In this document: positions 18,445-27,220 of the stretch, one piece after another
How positions within the stretch are numbered: the first letter of the stretch is position 1
Layout: every line of letters begins with the position of its first letter
Source: Nocardioides pocheonensis
Lineage (GTDB): Bacteria; Actinomycetota; Actinomycetes; Propionibacteriales; Nocardioidaceae
NCBI RefSeq assembly: GCF_003725535.1
Contig: NZ_RJSF01000047.1
Location: 1-52,273, forward strand
DNA: 52,273 nucleotides
Direction: 5' to 3'
Notes under the pieces: generated by a model
What the model was told of the DNA's origin: nothing
The model's input: only the letters and a program-made list of their open reading frames with translations
Database searches by the model: none
Made by a program: the position numbers and the translations under genes

Positions 18445-19562
18445 GCCGGCGCCTCGAGCACCGCGGCCCGGCGACGCCGCGCCTGCAGGTACACCTCGTC
18501 GAACTGCGCGAGCGCGCGGGGCCAGTCGTGGTCGGGACGCTGCGCCACGTTGTGCCGCGCGATCGCGGTCCGCAGCGGCGCGTCGGCGACCAGTCGGATC
18601 AGCGCGCCGGCCATCGTGTCGTCGTCCTCGCACAGCAGCCCGTCGACGCCGTCGCGGACGAACTCGCCCACCCCGCCGGACCGCATCGCGACCACCGGCA
18701 GACCGGCGGCCCGGGCCTCGAGGGCGGCGATGCCGAACGACTCCTGGTACGCCGGCGCGACGTAGACGTCGGCGTCGGCGTACAGGGCCCGGATCTGCTC
18801 ACGCGTCTGCCGACCGGTGAGGACGACCGCGTGCCCGAGCCCGCGCCCGAGGATCTCCGCACGCAACCGGGCCTCGAGCGGGCCCTCGCCGACGACCACC
18901 AGCCGCACCGCCTCGGGCGACTCGGCGACGACCCGCTCCACGGCGTCCAGCAGCGCGAACGGGCGCTTCCGGCCGGCGAGGCGCATCACGCTCACCATCG
19001 TCACCGGCGATCCTGACCGCGGGTGCCGGGGCACGGCCCGCCACCAGTCCACGTCGACCGCGTTGCCGACCACGCTCACCTCGGTGCCGGCGCGCAGCAC
19101 GGAACGGGCCTCGGCGGCCGCGGCGTGGCTCACGGCCGTCCAGAGCACGGAGGCACGGTCCCAGTCGGCGATCGCCCGCACGGCGCGCACGAACGGGCGC
19201 TTGCTGGCCAGCATGGAGTGCACGGTCAGCACGGTCGGGATGCCTGCGTCGTCGGTGGACCGGGCGACCGCGGTGGAGAAGGGCGACACCACGGACAGGT
19301 GGGCGTGCACGACGTCGTACGCGCCGGCGAGTGCCGTGCGGTGGGCGTGCGGCGGCGCGAACGGGTGCAGCAGCCCCACGGGCGCGCGTACGACGCGCAC
19401 CCGGCCCGGCTCCGGACCGGGCTCCGGTCGTGTGTCCGGGGTCGGCGTCAGCACGGTCACCTCGTGGCCGGCACTGGCCTGCCGCTCGGCGAGGTCCTCG
19501 ACGAACACCTCGATCCCGCCGAGGCGGGGCCGGTACATGTTGGTCACGTGCAGGATGCGCAT
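18351..19562 (-). CDS. GT4-family glycosyltransferase
   Basis: A 403-residue retaining glycosyltransferase of the GT-B fold. It begins MRILHVTNMYRPRLGGIEVFV, the usual acceptor-domain start, and has the EX7E motif in YQESFGIAALEARAAGLPVVA plus GGVGEFVRDGVDG. It should transfer a nucleotide-activated sugar to a lipid or small acceptor. The ATG at 19562 shares its A with the TGA of the flippase-like gene (TGATG), so the two are coupled. The last 31 codons lie inside the 3' end of the convergent TMEM175-like gene and are low-complexity (Ser/Gly-rich), so the tail may be poorly conserved. The donor and acceptor are unknown. Confidence 0.9.
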   Translation of the reverse strand: MRILHVTNMYRPRLGGIEVFVEDLAERQASAGHEVTVLTPTPDTRPEPGPEPGRVRVVRAPVGLLHPFAPPHAHRTALAGAYDVVHAHLSVVSPFSTAVARSTDDAGIPTVLTVHSMLASKRPFVRAVRAIADWDRASVLWTAVSHAAAAEARSVLRAGTEVSVVGNAVDVDWWRAVPRHPRSGSPVTMVSVMRLAGRKRPFALLDAVERVVAESPEAVRLVVVGEGPLEARLRAEILGRGLGHAVVLTGRQTREQIRALYADADVYVAPAYQESFGIAALEARAAGLPVVAMRSGGVGEFVRDGVDGLLCEDDDTMAGALIRLVADAPLRTAIARHNVAQRPDHDWPRALAQFDEVYLQARRRRAAVLEAPAQSAASPGRSNGSSDSTDMTTIGVIAQGPTT

Positions 19563-20659
19563 CAGGCCGCCGTTCCCGAGGCAGCCCGGGTCGCCCGGCG
19601 TCGCCAGAACAGCCAGCCGGCGAGCCAGGTGCCGCCGACGGGGATCTCGAGGGCGAAGGTGAACCCCCGGTAGAGCAGCACGCCGGCGGCGACCGCGGCG
19701 GGGCTGCCGCCGAGTGCGATCAGGGCCGCGGCCGTGCCGGCCTCGGCGAAGCCCACGGCACCCGGGGTGATCACCACGAGGGTCATCACCCGGTCGACCG
19801 CGAAACCGGCCAGCACCGCGGCCGGGGCCAGGTCGGCACCGACGGCGTGCAGGCAGGCCCAGAGCAGCACCGCCTGGAGCAGGCCGTAGCCCAGCATGCC
19901 GAGGGACATCTGCCCCCAGCGGCGCTTGAGGACGTCGGCGACGAGGTCGCGGCAGTCGAGGATCGAGGCACTCACGCGGGCGGGGTCCGGATGACGTCGC
20001 ACGACCCTCCCTATGCCGACCACGACGGGCGCGACGACGTGCGCGGCCCGCTCGGCGGCTCGCCGGCTCGCCAGGCCGACCGCGAGCAGCACCAGCACGA
20101 CCAGCAGGGCACCCATCGAGGCGACCGCCGTCCACCGGGTCGCCGCGCTCACCGGACCGCCGGTCGACCACAGTGCCGCGAGGGCGAGGACCGGCATCGC
20201 CAGCTTGAGGAGGACCACCCAGACGTTGGTCACGAGCGTGAAGGCGGCGAAGCCCGAGCTCTCGACCCCCCAGGTCCGGATCATCAGGTAGTTCAGCGAC
20301 ATCCCGGCGGCACCGCCGAACGGCATGGTGTTGGCGACGGCGCTGCCGGTGAGGTTGAGGGTCAGCGCACGACGGCGGGTGAGCCCGGGGAGTGCGCCGG
20401 TGAGCACGAAGGAGTGGGTCAGCAGGCCGGCGGCCCAGAGCAGCACCAGGACCGCGGCCTCGCGACTGGAGACGGCGCCGAACGCGGCCCGCACGTCGGT
20501 CACGGTGGACCCGACGACCCGGGGGAACACGTACCCGAGCAGGACCCCGGCGAGCGCCACGGCGCCGACTGCGCGCACCGCGTGCCGGCCGGGCCGGCGC
20601 TGCGCCGCGAGCGGCGTCTCGAGCACGGGGGGCTGCAAGACTGCGACCGTGTCGTTCAC
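19562..20659 (-). CDS. Flippase-like membrane protein (LPG_synthase_TM/UPF0104)
   Basis: A 365-residue integral membrane protein with seven or eight hydrophobic segments, resembling the membrane half of MprF and AglD-type proteins. Landmarks are NLTGSAVANTMPFGGAAGMSLNY, and FAVDRVMTLVVITPGAVGFAEAGTAAALIALG near the C-terminus. It may move a lipid-linked product of the coupled glycosyltransferase across the membrane. The GTG at 20659 is supported by GGAAGGA 7 nt upstream, which lies inside the divergent PIG-L gene; the two start codons overlap by 11 bp. A GTG at 20626 is an alternative without a Shine-Dalgarno. Transport direction and substrate are inferred. Confidence 0.82.
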   Translation of the reverse strand: MNDTVAVLQPPVLETPLAAQRRPGRHAVRAVGAVALAGVLLGYVFPRVVGSTVTDVRAAFGAVSSREAAVLVLLWAAGLLTHSFVLTGALPGLTRRRALTLNLTGSAVANTMPFGGAAGMSLNYLMIRTWGVESSGFAAFTLVTNVWVVLLKLAMPVLALAALWSTGGPVSAATRWTAVASMGALLVVLVLLAVGLASRRAAERAAHVVAPVVVGIGRVVRRHPDPARVSASILDCRDLVADVLKRRWGQMSLGMLGYGLLQAVLLWACLHAVGADLAPAAVLAGFAVDRVMTLVVITPGAVGFAEAGTAAALIALGGSPAAVAAGVLLYRGFTFALEIPVGGTWLAGWLFWRRRATRAASGTAA

Positions 20660-21467
20660 GCTCGTGTCCTTCCATGCGCACCCCGACGACGAGGCCCTGC
20701 TGACGGGAGGCACGCTAGCGCGTGCGGCCGCGGAAGGGCACCGGATCGTGCTCGTGGTGGCCACGGCCGGCGAAGCCGGGCTGACCGGTGATCCGGGCAC
20801 GGACGCGGGCACCCTGGCGACCCGGCGCCTCGCCGAGCTGCGGCGCTCGGCGGAGGCGCTGGGATGTGCCCGCGTCGAGGTGCTCGGCTACCCCGACTCA
20901 GGCTCCACGGGTGAGCCGCGGCGCACGGAGGGGCGCCCGGCCTTCGCGGACACCGATCCGCAGGAGCCGGCCGAGCGGCTCGCCGCGATCCTGCGCGAGG
21001 AGCATGCCGATGTCCTGACGACCTACGACGAGCACGGTGGGTACGGACATCGCGACCACGTGCAGGTGCACCGGGTCGGGGCTCTCGCGGCACGGCTCGC
21101 GGGCACGCCCGTGGTGCTCGAGGCGACCGTGGACCGGGTGCTGCTGCAGCGGGTGGCCGGTGTGATGCGCTGGGTGCCGGGGCTGGCCGGACTGGTCCCG
21201 GCCTCGCGGTTCTCGGACGCGTACCTGCCCCGGACGGAGCTGACGCACCGGGTCGACGTACGAGGGCACCTCGCCGCCAAGAAGGCGTCGCTCGCGGCGC
21301 ACGCCTCCCAGACGTCGGGAGGCCGCGGCGTGCGGACGGTGGCTCTGCTGCTGCGACTGCCGGACCCGTTGCTGCGGCGTGCCCTGGGACGGGAGTGGTT
21401 CCGGGAACGCGGCCGCGAACCCGTCGAGGATCTCCTCCTCGACGACATCTTCGCGTCGGTCCGCTGA
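20649..21467 (+). CDS. PIG-L family N-acetylglucosaminyl deacetylase
   Basis: A 272-residue zinc deacetylase of the LmbE/PIG-L family, which removes acetyl from GlcNAc-containing glycolipids or small glycosides (MshB, BshB and GPI PIG-L are relatives). The zinc and catalytic motif is HAHPDDEALLTGG at the N-terminus, and the third zinc ligand lies in HGGYGHRDHVQVH. The GTG at 20649 gives a normal family N-terminus; a GTG at 20664 is possible. No close Shine-Dalgarno is present. It is divergent from and overlaps the flippase/glycosyltransferase pair, suggesting it deacetylates the sugar that pair adds. MshB of mycothiol synthesis is an alternative, but no other msh gene is present. Confidence 0.88.
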   Translation: MSFTLVSFHAHPDDEALLTGGTLARAAAEGHRIVLVVATAGEAGLTGDPGTDAGTLATRRLAELRRSAEALGCARVEVLGYPDSGSTGEPRRTEGRPAFADTDPQEPAERLAAILREEHADVLTTYDEHGGYGHRDHVQVHRVGALAARLAGTPVVLEATVDRVLLQRVAGVMRWVPGLAGLVPASRFSDAYLPRTELTHRVDVRGHLAAKKASLAAHASQTSGGRGVRTVALLLRLPDPLLRRALGREWFRERGREPVEDLLLDDIFASVR

Positions 21468-21557
21468 CCATGCCGCCTCCCAGGGACAAAGGTGTCACGA
21501 GGGTGCGCTGCGCTGGCTGAACACAGCCTGACCGCGCGCCGGTGGTCCAGGTCGGTC

Positions 21558-23276
21558 TCATCGGCGGGCGAGCACCCGCTGCACCCATGCGGGCGCAACC
21601 AGGAAGGCCTCCGCACGCAGGGCCGCCGTGCCGATGCGGGGCAGGTCGCCGGGCCGGGCGAAGCACAGGAAGCGCGGCTCCCAGGACGGCCGGTACTTCG
21701 CGTTCGCCCGGTAGAGCGACTCGATCTGCCAGAACCGCGACGCGGTGAGCAGCAGCGAGCGCCACAACCGCAGCACCGGACCCGCACCCAGCCGGTCGCC
21801 GCGCGCGAACACCGAGCGGAACACCGCGAAGTTCAGCGAGAACCGCCGTACGCCGAGCTCCGGGCACGCCCGCCAGAGGCCGACGACCATGTGCTCGACG
21901 ATCCCGTTCTCGGCCGCGCGATCGCGTCGCATCAGGTCCAGGGAGAGGCCGTCAGGCCCCCACGGCACGAAGTTGAGCAGGCCGCGGAGCACCCCGTCCC
22001 CGTCGCGGCACAGGACCACCAGGGAGTCGCTGTCGACCGGGTCCACGAAGCGACCGAGCGCCATCGAGAAGCCGCGCTCCACCTCACCGTCGCGCCACTC
22101 CTCGGCCCGCACCCGGATCTCGCTGCGCATCGCCTCGTCGAGGTCGCGCACCCGGTGGCACGTGACGACGAGCCCGGCCCGCTCGCACCGCGACACCGCC
22201 TGTCGCACGCCCCGCATGCTCCGGCCCTCCAGGGAGAAGTCGGAGACCTGGACGATCGCCTCGTCACCGAGCTCGAGCGCGTCGAGCCCGGCCCGGTGGA
22301 ACGCCGTGGCCCCGACCTCGCCGACCCCGAGGGCGGCCGGCACCCACCCGAACGACTTCGCCTCGCACAACCAGGCGTCGATCGCCCCGGCCCAGGCCTC
22401 CGGGTCGCCGACCGGGTCACCCGCGGCGAGGGAGACGCTGCCCACGACGCGGTAGGTCACGGCCGCCTTGCCGCTCTTGCTGAAGATCACCGAGCGGTCG
22501 GACCGGGTCGCGAAGTAGGACAGCGAGTCGACCTGGCCCCAGCAGCCGAGCAGCGCCCGGACCTGCTGGTCCTCCTCGGGCGTCAGGGGGTGCGGCCCTC
22601 CGGCGGGCATGGTGAGTGCGAGCACCAGGAGGCCGGCCACCGTGGCACCGAGGGTCAGCAGCGCGATCGCGGCGTGGTCGGCGTCGGAGGGGTGCACGAA
22701 CTGGACCGGGCCGGTGATGCCGACGAGCCCGACGAAGGCGTGCCGGACCCGGTCGAGCTGCGTCGTACCGGGCGCCTGGCCGTCGGCGTCCAGGGCCAGC
22801 CAGAGCCAGCCGAGCGTGGTGGCGAGCACGGGTCCGCCGAGCAGCACCGCCAGCACGCGTGACAGCGAGCGGTGGTCCGGACGGGCGGTGAAGTTCGGGC
22901 GCGCGGAGACGAGCAGCACGAACATCGCCGTCGTCACCACCGCCTCCTCCACGTCCAGGCCCTTCACGAGATGGAGCACGACGGTGAGGGCGCTGAGCAC
23001 GGCGGTGAGCAGCCAGGCACGGAACTTCCCGCGTCGCAACGGCCTGGACAGCACCAGGAGCAGGGTCCCGGTCGCCAGCGCTCCGGTGGTGGCGGCGGCC
23101 GGCGCGAAGTCCGGCAGCAGCGTCTTGACCATGTCCACCCGACCGTGCAGCGCCGGCAGCAGGGCGCTGAGGATCGTCATGGCCCCGGTTGCCGCCACGA
23201 TGCGAGCGATCCACGGGGGCGACTTCAGTGCGGCCCACATGGCCACTCCGTTCCTGTTCTCCACCGGTTTCAGCAT
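21558..23276 (-). CDS. MprF-like protein with DUF2156 (phosphatidylglycerol lysyltransferase) domain
   Basis: A 572-residue protein. The first 240 residues contain about six hydrophobic segments. The C-terminal 320 residues form a DUF2156 double-GNAT domain (SDRSVIFSKSGKAAVTYRVVGSVSLAAGDPVGD; MALGRFVDPVDSD; LMRRDRAAENGIVEHM). This domain transfers an amino acid, usually lysine, from aminoacyl-tRNA to a membrane lipid, lowering surface negative charge. No fused lysyl-tRNA synthetase is present. The ATG at 23276 has GGGAGAGAG just upstream. It lies 20 bp after the PAP2 gene and is probably cotranscribed. The amino acid and lipid acceptor are unknown. Confidence 0.87.
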   Translation of the reverse strand: MLKPVENRNGVAMWAALKSPPWIARIVAATGAMTILSALLPALHGRVDMVKTLLPDFAPAAATTGALATGTLLLVLSRPLRRGKFRAWLLTAVLSALTVVLHLVKGLDVEEAVVTTAMFVLLVSARPNFTARPDHRSLSRVLAVLLGGPVLATTLGWLWLALDADGQAPGTTQLDRVRHAFVGLVGITGPVQFVHPSDADHAAIALLTLGATVAGLLVLALTMPAGGPHPLTPEEDQQVRALLGCWGQVDSLSYFATRSDRSVIFSKSGKAAVTYRVVGSVSLAAGDPVGDPEAWAGAIDAWLCEAKSFGWVPAALGVGEVGATAFHRAGLDALELGDEAIVQVSDFSLEGRSMRGVRQAVSRCERAGLVVTCHRVRDLDEAMRSEIRVRAEEWRDGEVERGFSMALGRFVDPVDSDSLVVLCRDGDGVLRGLLNFVPWGPDGLSLDLMRRDRAAENGIVEHMVVGLWRACPELGVRRFSLNFAVFRSVFARGDRLGAGPVLRLWRSLLLTASRFWQIESLYRANAKYRPSWEPRFLCFARPGDLPRIGTAALRAEAFLVAPAWVQRVLARR

Positions 23277-23296
23277 CTCTCTCCCACCGCGCCGCG

Positions 23297-24322
23297 TCAG
23301 GAGGCCAACGTCCCGACCGCGACCGGGTCGGCCGGCTTGCTGCGGCGCTGCTCCGCACCTCCGCCCGGGTAGACCATCCGGCGGCCCAGGGCGGTTCCCG
23401 CGAACGCGATCACGAGCCCGGCGGCGTCGTCGACAGCGAAGTGCCAGCCCAGGTACACGGTCGCGACCATCGTGAGGGCCAGGAAGGCGGCCAGCACGCG
23501 CGTCGTACGCCGCAGGCCGTAGTAGTGCGCCATCAGCACGACCAGCGTGGTCATCGCGACGTGCAGGCTCGCGAACGCGGAGACCTGCGCGAAGGCGTCG
23601 TGCGCGTGCGGGTGCGCGAGCAGGTGCGCCCGCTGGGCCATGTACCGCGCCTGGGTGTCCTGGATCATCGTGTGCGGCAGACCGGCGAACTCCCGCGGCG
23701 CCGAGCTGAACGGACCGAGCGACGGGATCAGGTAGTAAGAGCCGACCCCGAGGATCCAGACCCAGATCGCGGAGGCGATGAAGACATAGCCGTCCCGGAT
23801 CCGGTCGACCAGCACGACGGCGGCCACGACGGCCACGGTGATCAGGGTCGAGAACGACTCGTAGAACACCATCAGCACGTACGCCGCCACGTGCTGGCCC
23901 AGCAGGTCGTGCAGCAGCACCCCCGGGCTGTGGCCCAGGAACAGCCAGCGGTCCCACCGCAGCAGCATGGCGTCCCGCGGCTGGTTGAAGACGTCCCAGC
24001 TCTTCAGGTTGTGGTAGCAGAAGTAGACCAGGTGGTAGGCGAGCAGGGCCCCCGCGGCGAGCCCGACCCGTCGGCGCGGCCAGCGGGTGCGCAGCCCCGC
24101 GAGCACTCCCCGCACGTTCCGAGCGGCACGGCCGCCACGGACGACCTGGTCGAGCACGGCCAGCACCACCGCGATCACCAGCGAGATCACGACGCGCCAG
24201 AGGAGCACGGAGCCGGCCGGATCCCTCAGCGGGATACCCACCTGCACCGACCGGACCACGGCGACGGCGGCGAACAGGACGACCACGACCCAGACGCGCG
24301 CGACCCAGCGGCGATCCCCCAT
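23297..24322 (-). CDS. PAP2-superfamily membrane phosphatase/phosphotransferase
   Basis: A 341-residue membrane protein with about six hydrophobic segments and a C-terminal PAP2/inositolphosphotransferase-like site: SLHVAMTTL followed by YLGWHFAVDDAAG. Its closest look is to actinobacterial inositol-phosphorylceramide-synthase-like proteins with N-terminal extra helices. It may dephosphorylate an isoprenoid or phosphatidate lipid or transfer a phospho-head group. The start is uncertain: ATG 24322 is used, while a GTG at 24361 would add 13 residues and neither has a clear Shine-Dalgarno. It follows guaA by 67 bp and precedes the MprF-like gene by 20 bp. Confidence 0.82.
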   Translation of the reverse strand: MGDRRWVARVWVVVVLFAAVAVVRSVQVGIPLRDPAGSVLLWRVVISLVIAVVLAVLDQVVRGGRAARNVRGVLAGLRTRWPRRRVGLAAGALLAYHLVYFCYHNLKSWDVFNQPRDAMLLRWDRWLFLGHSPGVLLHDLLGQHVAAYVLMVFYESFSTLITVAVVAAVVLVDRIRDGYVFIASAIWVWILGVGSYYLIPSLGPFSSAPREFAGLPHTMIQDTQARYMAQRAHLLAHPHAHDAFAQVSAFASLHVAMTTLVVLMAHYYGLRRTTRVLAAFLALTMVATVYLGWHFAVDDAAGLVIAFAGTALGRRMVYPGGGAEQRRSKPADPVAVGTLAS

Positions 24323-24389
24323 CTCGAGCACGCTGCAGTGTGGCGCGCCCAACCTGATCACCGGCTGAACGCGGACCCTGCTCCCGGGC

Positions 24390-25955
24390 TCACTCCCACT
24401 CGATGGTGCCGGGCGGCTTGCTCGTGATGTCCAGCGTGACCCGGTTGACCTCGGCCACCTCGTTGGTGATCCGGGTCGAGATCTGCTCCAGCACGTCGTA
24501 CGGGAGCCGGGCCCAGTCCGCGGTCATGGCGTCCTCGCTGGTCACGGGGCGCAGCACGACGGGGTGCCCGTAGGTGCGGCCGTCGCCCTGCACGCCGACG
24601 GAGCGTACGTCGGCCAGGAGGACCACCGGGAACTGCCAGATGTCTCGGTCGAGGCCTGCCTTGGTGAGCTCCTCGCGGGCGATCGCGTCGGCCTCGCGCA
24701 GCAGGTCCAGCCGCTCGCGGGTGACCTCGCCGATGATCCGGATGCCCAGGCCGGGGCCGGGGAACGGGTGCCGCCAGACGATCTCCGCCGGGAGGCCCAG
24801 CTGCTCGCCGACGAGGCGGACCTCGTCCTTGAAGAGCGTGCGCAGCGGCTCGACCAGCTCGAACTCGAGGTCGTCGGGCAGGCCTCCGACGTTGTGGTGG
24901 GACTTGATGTTCGACGTACCGGCTCCGCCGCCGGACTCGACGACGTCGGGGTAGAGCGTGCCCTGGACCAGGAACGCGACCTTCTCGCCGTCCTCGGCCG
25001 CGGCCCCGAGGACCTCGGCCTCCGCGGCCTCGAAGACCCGGATGAACTCGCGGCCGATGATCTTGCGCTTCTCCTCGGGGTCGGTGACGCCGGCGAGCGC
25101 GTCGAGGAAGCGCTTCTCGGCGTCGACCACGTGGAGGTCGACGCCGGTGGCGGCGACGAAGTCGCGCTCGACCTGCTCGGCCTCGCCCTTGCGAAGCAGG
25201 CCGTGGTCGACGAACACGCACGTGAGCTGGTCGCCGATCGCCCGCTGGACCAGCGCGGCGGCGACGGCCGAGTCGACACCACCGGAGAGCCCGCAGATCG
25301 CCCGGCCCTGACCGATCTGGGCGCGGATCCGCTCCACCTGCTCGTCGACGATGTTCACCATCGTCCAGGTCGGCCGGCAGCCCGCGATCTCCCAGAGGAA
25401 GTGCTCGAGGATGCGCTGACCGTGCTCGCTGTGGAGCACCTCGGGGTGCCACTGCACGCCGGCCAGCCTGCGGTCGGTCTCCTCGAAGGCCGCGACGGTG
25501 GCCCGCGGCGACCGGGCGTTCACGGTGAAGCCCGGCGGTGCCGCGACCACCTCGTCGCCGTGCGACATCCAGGACGTGAGCGTCGTCGGCAGGCCGGCCA
25601 GCAGCGTGCCGGGCTCGAGCACCGAGACGTGCGTGCGGCCGTACTCCCGCTGGCCGGTGTGCGCGACCTCGCCACCGAGGGCCTGGGCCATCGCCATGAA
25701 GCCGTAGCAGATGCCGAAGACGGGCACCCGGCCGTCGACCAGGGCGGCGTCCAGCTGCGGGGCACCGGGCTCGTACACGCTCGACGGGCCGCCGGACAGG
25801 ATGATCGCCCGCGGGTTCTTCGCGAGCATCTCCTCGGTGGACATGGTGTGCGGCACGATCTCGGAGTAGACCTTCGCCTCGCGCACCCGGCGGGCGATCA
25901 GCTGGGCGTACTGCGCTCCGAAGTCAACGACGAGGACGAGGTCGTGGTCGGTCAA
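24390..25955 (-). CDS. guaA: GMP synthase, glutamine-hydrolysing
   Basis: A 521-residue cytoplasmic enzyme converting XMP, ATP and glutamine to GMP. The N-terminal class I amidotransferase has Cys83 in GICYG and the His/Glu pair in [10 protein letters not shown]. The PP-loop [14 protein letters not shown] starts the ATP-pyrophosphatase domain, and the C-terminus ends in the invariant-type KPPGTIEWE. The start codon is TTG at 25955, backed by GGAAGGG 6 nt upstream; there is no in-frame ATG nearby that keeps the conserved VDFGAQ start. TAGACT at 25993-25988 (minus) is a good -10. It may be cotranscribed with the PAP2 gene 67 bp downstream. Confidence 0.97.
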   Translation of the reverse strand: MTDHDLVLVVDFGAQYAQLIARRVREAKVYSEIVPHTMSTEEMLAKNPRAIILSGGPSSVYEPGAPQLDAALVDGRVPVFGICYGFMAMAQALGGEVAHTGQREYGRTHVSVLEPGTLLAGLPTTLTSWMSHGDEVVAAPPGFTVNARSPRATVAAFEETDRRLAGVQWHPEVLHSEHGQRILEHFLWEIAGCRPTWTMVNIVDEQVERIRAQIGQGRAICGLSGGVDSAVAAALVQRAIGDQLTCVFVDHGLLRKGEAEQVERDFVAATGVDLHVVDAEKRFLDALAGVTDPEEKRKIIGREFIRVFEAAEAEVLGAAAEDGEKVAFLVQGTLYPDVVESGGGAGTSNIKSHHNVGGLPDDLEFELVEPLRTLFKDEVRLVGEQLGLPAEIVWRHPFPGPGLGIRIIGEVTRERLDLLREADAIAREELTKAGLDRDIWQFPVVLLADVRSVGVQGDGRTYGHPVVLRPVTSEDAMTADWARLPYDVLEQISTRITNEVAEVNRVTLDITSKPPGTIEWE

Positions 25956-26057
25956 GTCCGGCCCTTCCGGTCGGTGGAGAGAGGCTGAGTCTATCGGGGC
26001 CCGAGGCGACGACCTGCCGCCCGTCGCGGACGCGGTCGCCGCGCTCCCCGGTGTGCG

Positions 26058-26080
26058 CCGCCCCGTCGTGGACGGGGCGG
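26058..26080. other. Hairpin upstream of the short ORF
   Basis: CCGCCCCGT (26058-26066) pairs perfectly with ACGGGGCGG (26072-26080) around CGTGG. It lies between divergent guaA and the short ORF. There is no T-tract, and the role is unknown. Confidence 0.5.
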
Positions 26081-26154
26081 AAGTCGATTGCCGGGCGGCT
26101 CACGGGCGTGTGATGCTTCCGGTGATCGTGATCCAGCGGCAGGAGGTGAGACCC

Positions 26155-26214
26155 ATGTGCACAGATTCCGTGACGGGTGCTCCCCCGCAGGGCACGATCA
26201 CGCGACCCAGGTAG
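26155..26214 (+). CDS. Short ORF (19 codons) with perfect Shine-Dalgarno, possible leader peptide
   Basis: AGGAGGTGA (26141-26149) matches the anti-Shine-Dalgarno at nine positions, and 5 nt later an ATG opens MCTDSVTGAPPQGTITRPR and a TAG. This is the best ribosome binding site in the window, yet the ORF has only 19 codons. It ends 46 bp before the patatin-like gene. The residues between show no transmembrane or signal pattern. It could be a leader peptide controlling the next gene through the hairpin at 26223-26260, or a small functional peptide. No family is recognised. Confidence 0.55.
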   Translation: MCTDSVTGAPPQGTITRPR

Positions 26215-26222
26215 TCGTGGTC

Positions 26223-26260
26223 GGGAGCGCCGGACAGGCCATCCGCGAAAGGCGGCTCCC
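26223..26260 (+). promoter_or_regulatory. Hairpin abutting the patatin start codon
   Basis: GGGAGCGCC (26223-26231) pairs with GGCGGCTCCC (26251-26260) with one bulged base. The 3' arm ends right at the ATG (26261) and covers the likely ribosome binding site AAAGGCGG. Ribosomes finishing the short ORF would lie close to the 5' arm. Translational control is inferred. Confidence 0.4.
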
Positions 26261-27199
26261 ATGAACACCACACCCTCTTCGACCCCCTCCTCGAGCTCGA
26301 CGGCCTTGCACGGCCGGGCGCTGGTCCTCGCCGGCGCCGGATCGACCGGCAACGCCTGGGAGATCGGGCTCGTCGCCGGTCTGTCCGAGGCCGGCGTCGA
26401 CCTGACCGAGGCCGACGTCATCATCGGTACGTCGGCCGGATCGACCGTGGCTGCCCAGATCACCAGCGGGAGGAGGCCGGCCGAGCTGTTCGCCGACATC
26501 CTGGCCGCGCCACCCCTGGCTCGGCGTGGCGACGCCGGTCCGGAGAGGGGGCGGGCGCCGAACCAGGCCACGCAGGCCTACCTCGAGTGGTCGGACCGGA
26601 TCATCGCCTCGGCCGCCGACGCCTCCGACATGCGCCGCAAGATGGGCGCCGCCGCGCTCGAGACGGACGGCTCCGACGTACGGGGCGGGGCGCGCTGGCG
26701 GGACATCGTCGCGGCCCGGCTCCCGAGCCGCGACTGGCCTGCCCAGCGTGTGCTCATCACGGCGGTCGACGCGCGTACGGGGGAACCGGTCGTGTTCGAC
26801 CGCCACAGCGGGGTCGAACTGGTGGACGCGGTCGCGGCCAGCACCAGCAACGGGTTCCGCCCCTTCGGGGCCTACCGCATCGGTGAGGACCGCTACGTCA
26901 ACGGCGGTTACCGCCGCAGCGAGAACGCCGACCTGGCGGCCGGGTACGCCCGGGTGCTGGTGCTGTCCCCGTTCGGCGGCCGCTCGCGGATGCCGCAGGA
27001 GTGGGGCATGGACCTCGCCACCCAGGTCGAGGAGCTGCGGACCGGTGGCAGCCGGGTCGAGACGATCGTCCCCGAGGTCGAGGCCGAGCACCTGTTCGGC
27101 GCCGCCGCGATGGACGTGTCGCTGCGCCCCGCCGCCGCGCGGGCCGGTCACGACCAGGGCAGGGCGCTGGCCGAGCGGCTCGCCGAGTTCTGGCGCTGA
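26261..27199 (+). CDS. Patatin-like phospholipase family protein, altered dyad Asp
   Basis: A 312-residue patatin-fold protein, normally a Ser-Asp lipid acyl hydrolase. The oxyanion region reads LVLAGAGSTGNAWEIG, and the nucleophile elbow is IIGTSAGSTVAAQ. The position where patatins have Asp-Gly-Gly reads RYVNGGYRR, so the dyad Asp is Asn (codon AAC). The rest of that region, NADLAAGYARVLVLSPFGG, is normal. The enzyme may be inactive or slow, or belong to a subfamily that uses another base. The ATG at 26261 is chosen because the protein domain begins soon after; upstream sequence in this frame is the leader. Stands alone, upstream of a convergent operon. Confidence 0.85.
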   Translation: MNTTPSSTPSSSSTALHGRALVLAGAGSTGNAWEIGLVAGLSEAGVDLTEADVIIGTSAGSTVAAQITSGRRPAELFADILAAPPLARRGDAGPERGRAPNQATQAYLEWSDRIIASAADASDMRRKMGAAALETDGSDVRGGARWRDIVAARLPSRDWPAQRVLITAVDARTGEPVVFDRHSGVELVDAVAASTSNGFRPFGAYRIGEDRYVNGGYRRSENADLAAGYARVLVLSPFGGRSRMPQEWGMDLATQVEELRTGGSRVETIVPEVEAEHLFGAAAMDVSLRPAAARAGHDQGRALAERLAEFWR

Positions 27200-27220
27200 G
27201 GCCATCGTGAAGGCCCGTGG

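Noticed and set aside
24564-25988. 474-codon plus-strand frame opposite guaA
   Set aside because: Shadow of guaA, dominated by Gly/Val/Asp/Leu codons reflecting the real gene's wobble bases.
26058-26080. Hairpin as a rho-independent terminator
   Set aside because: It lies between divergent genes, so there is no transcript to terminate in either direction, and no T-tract follows.
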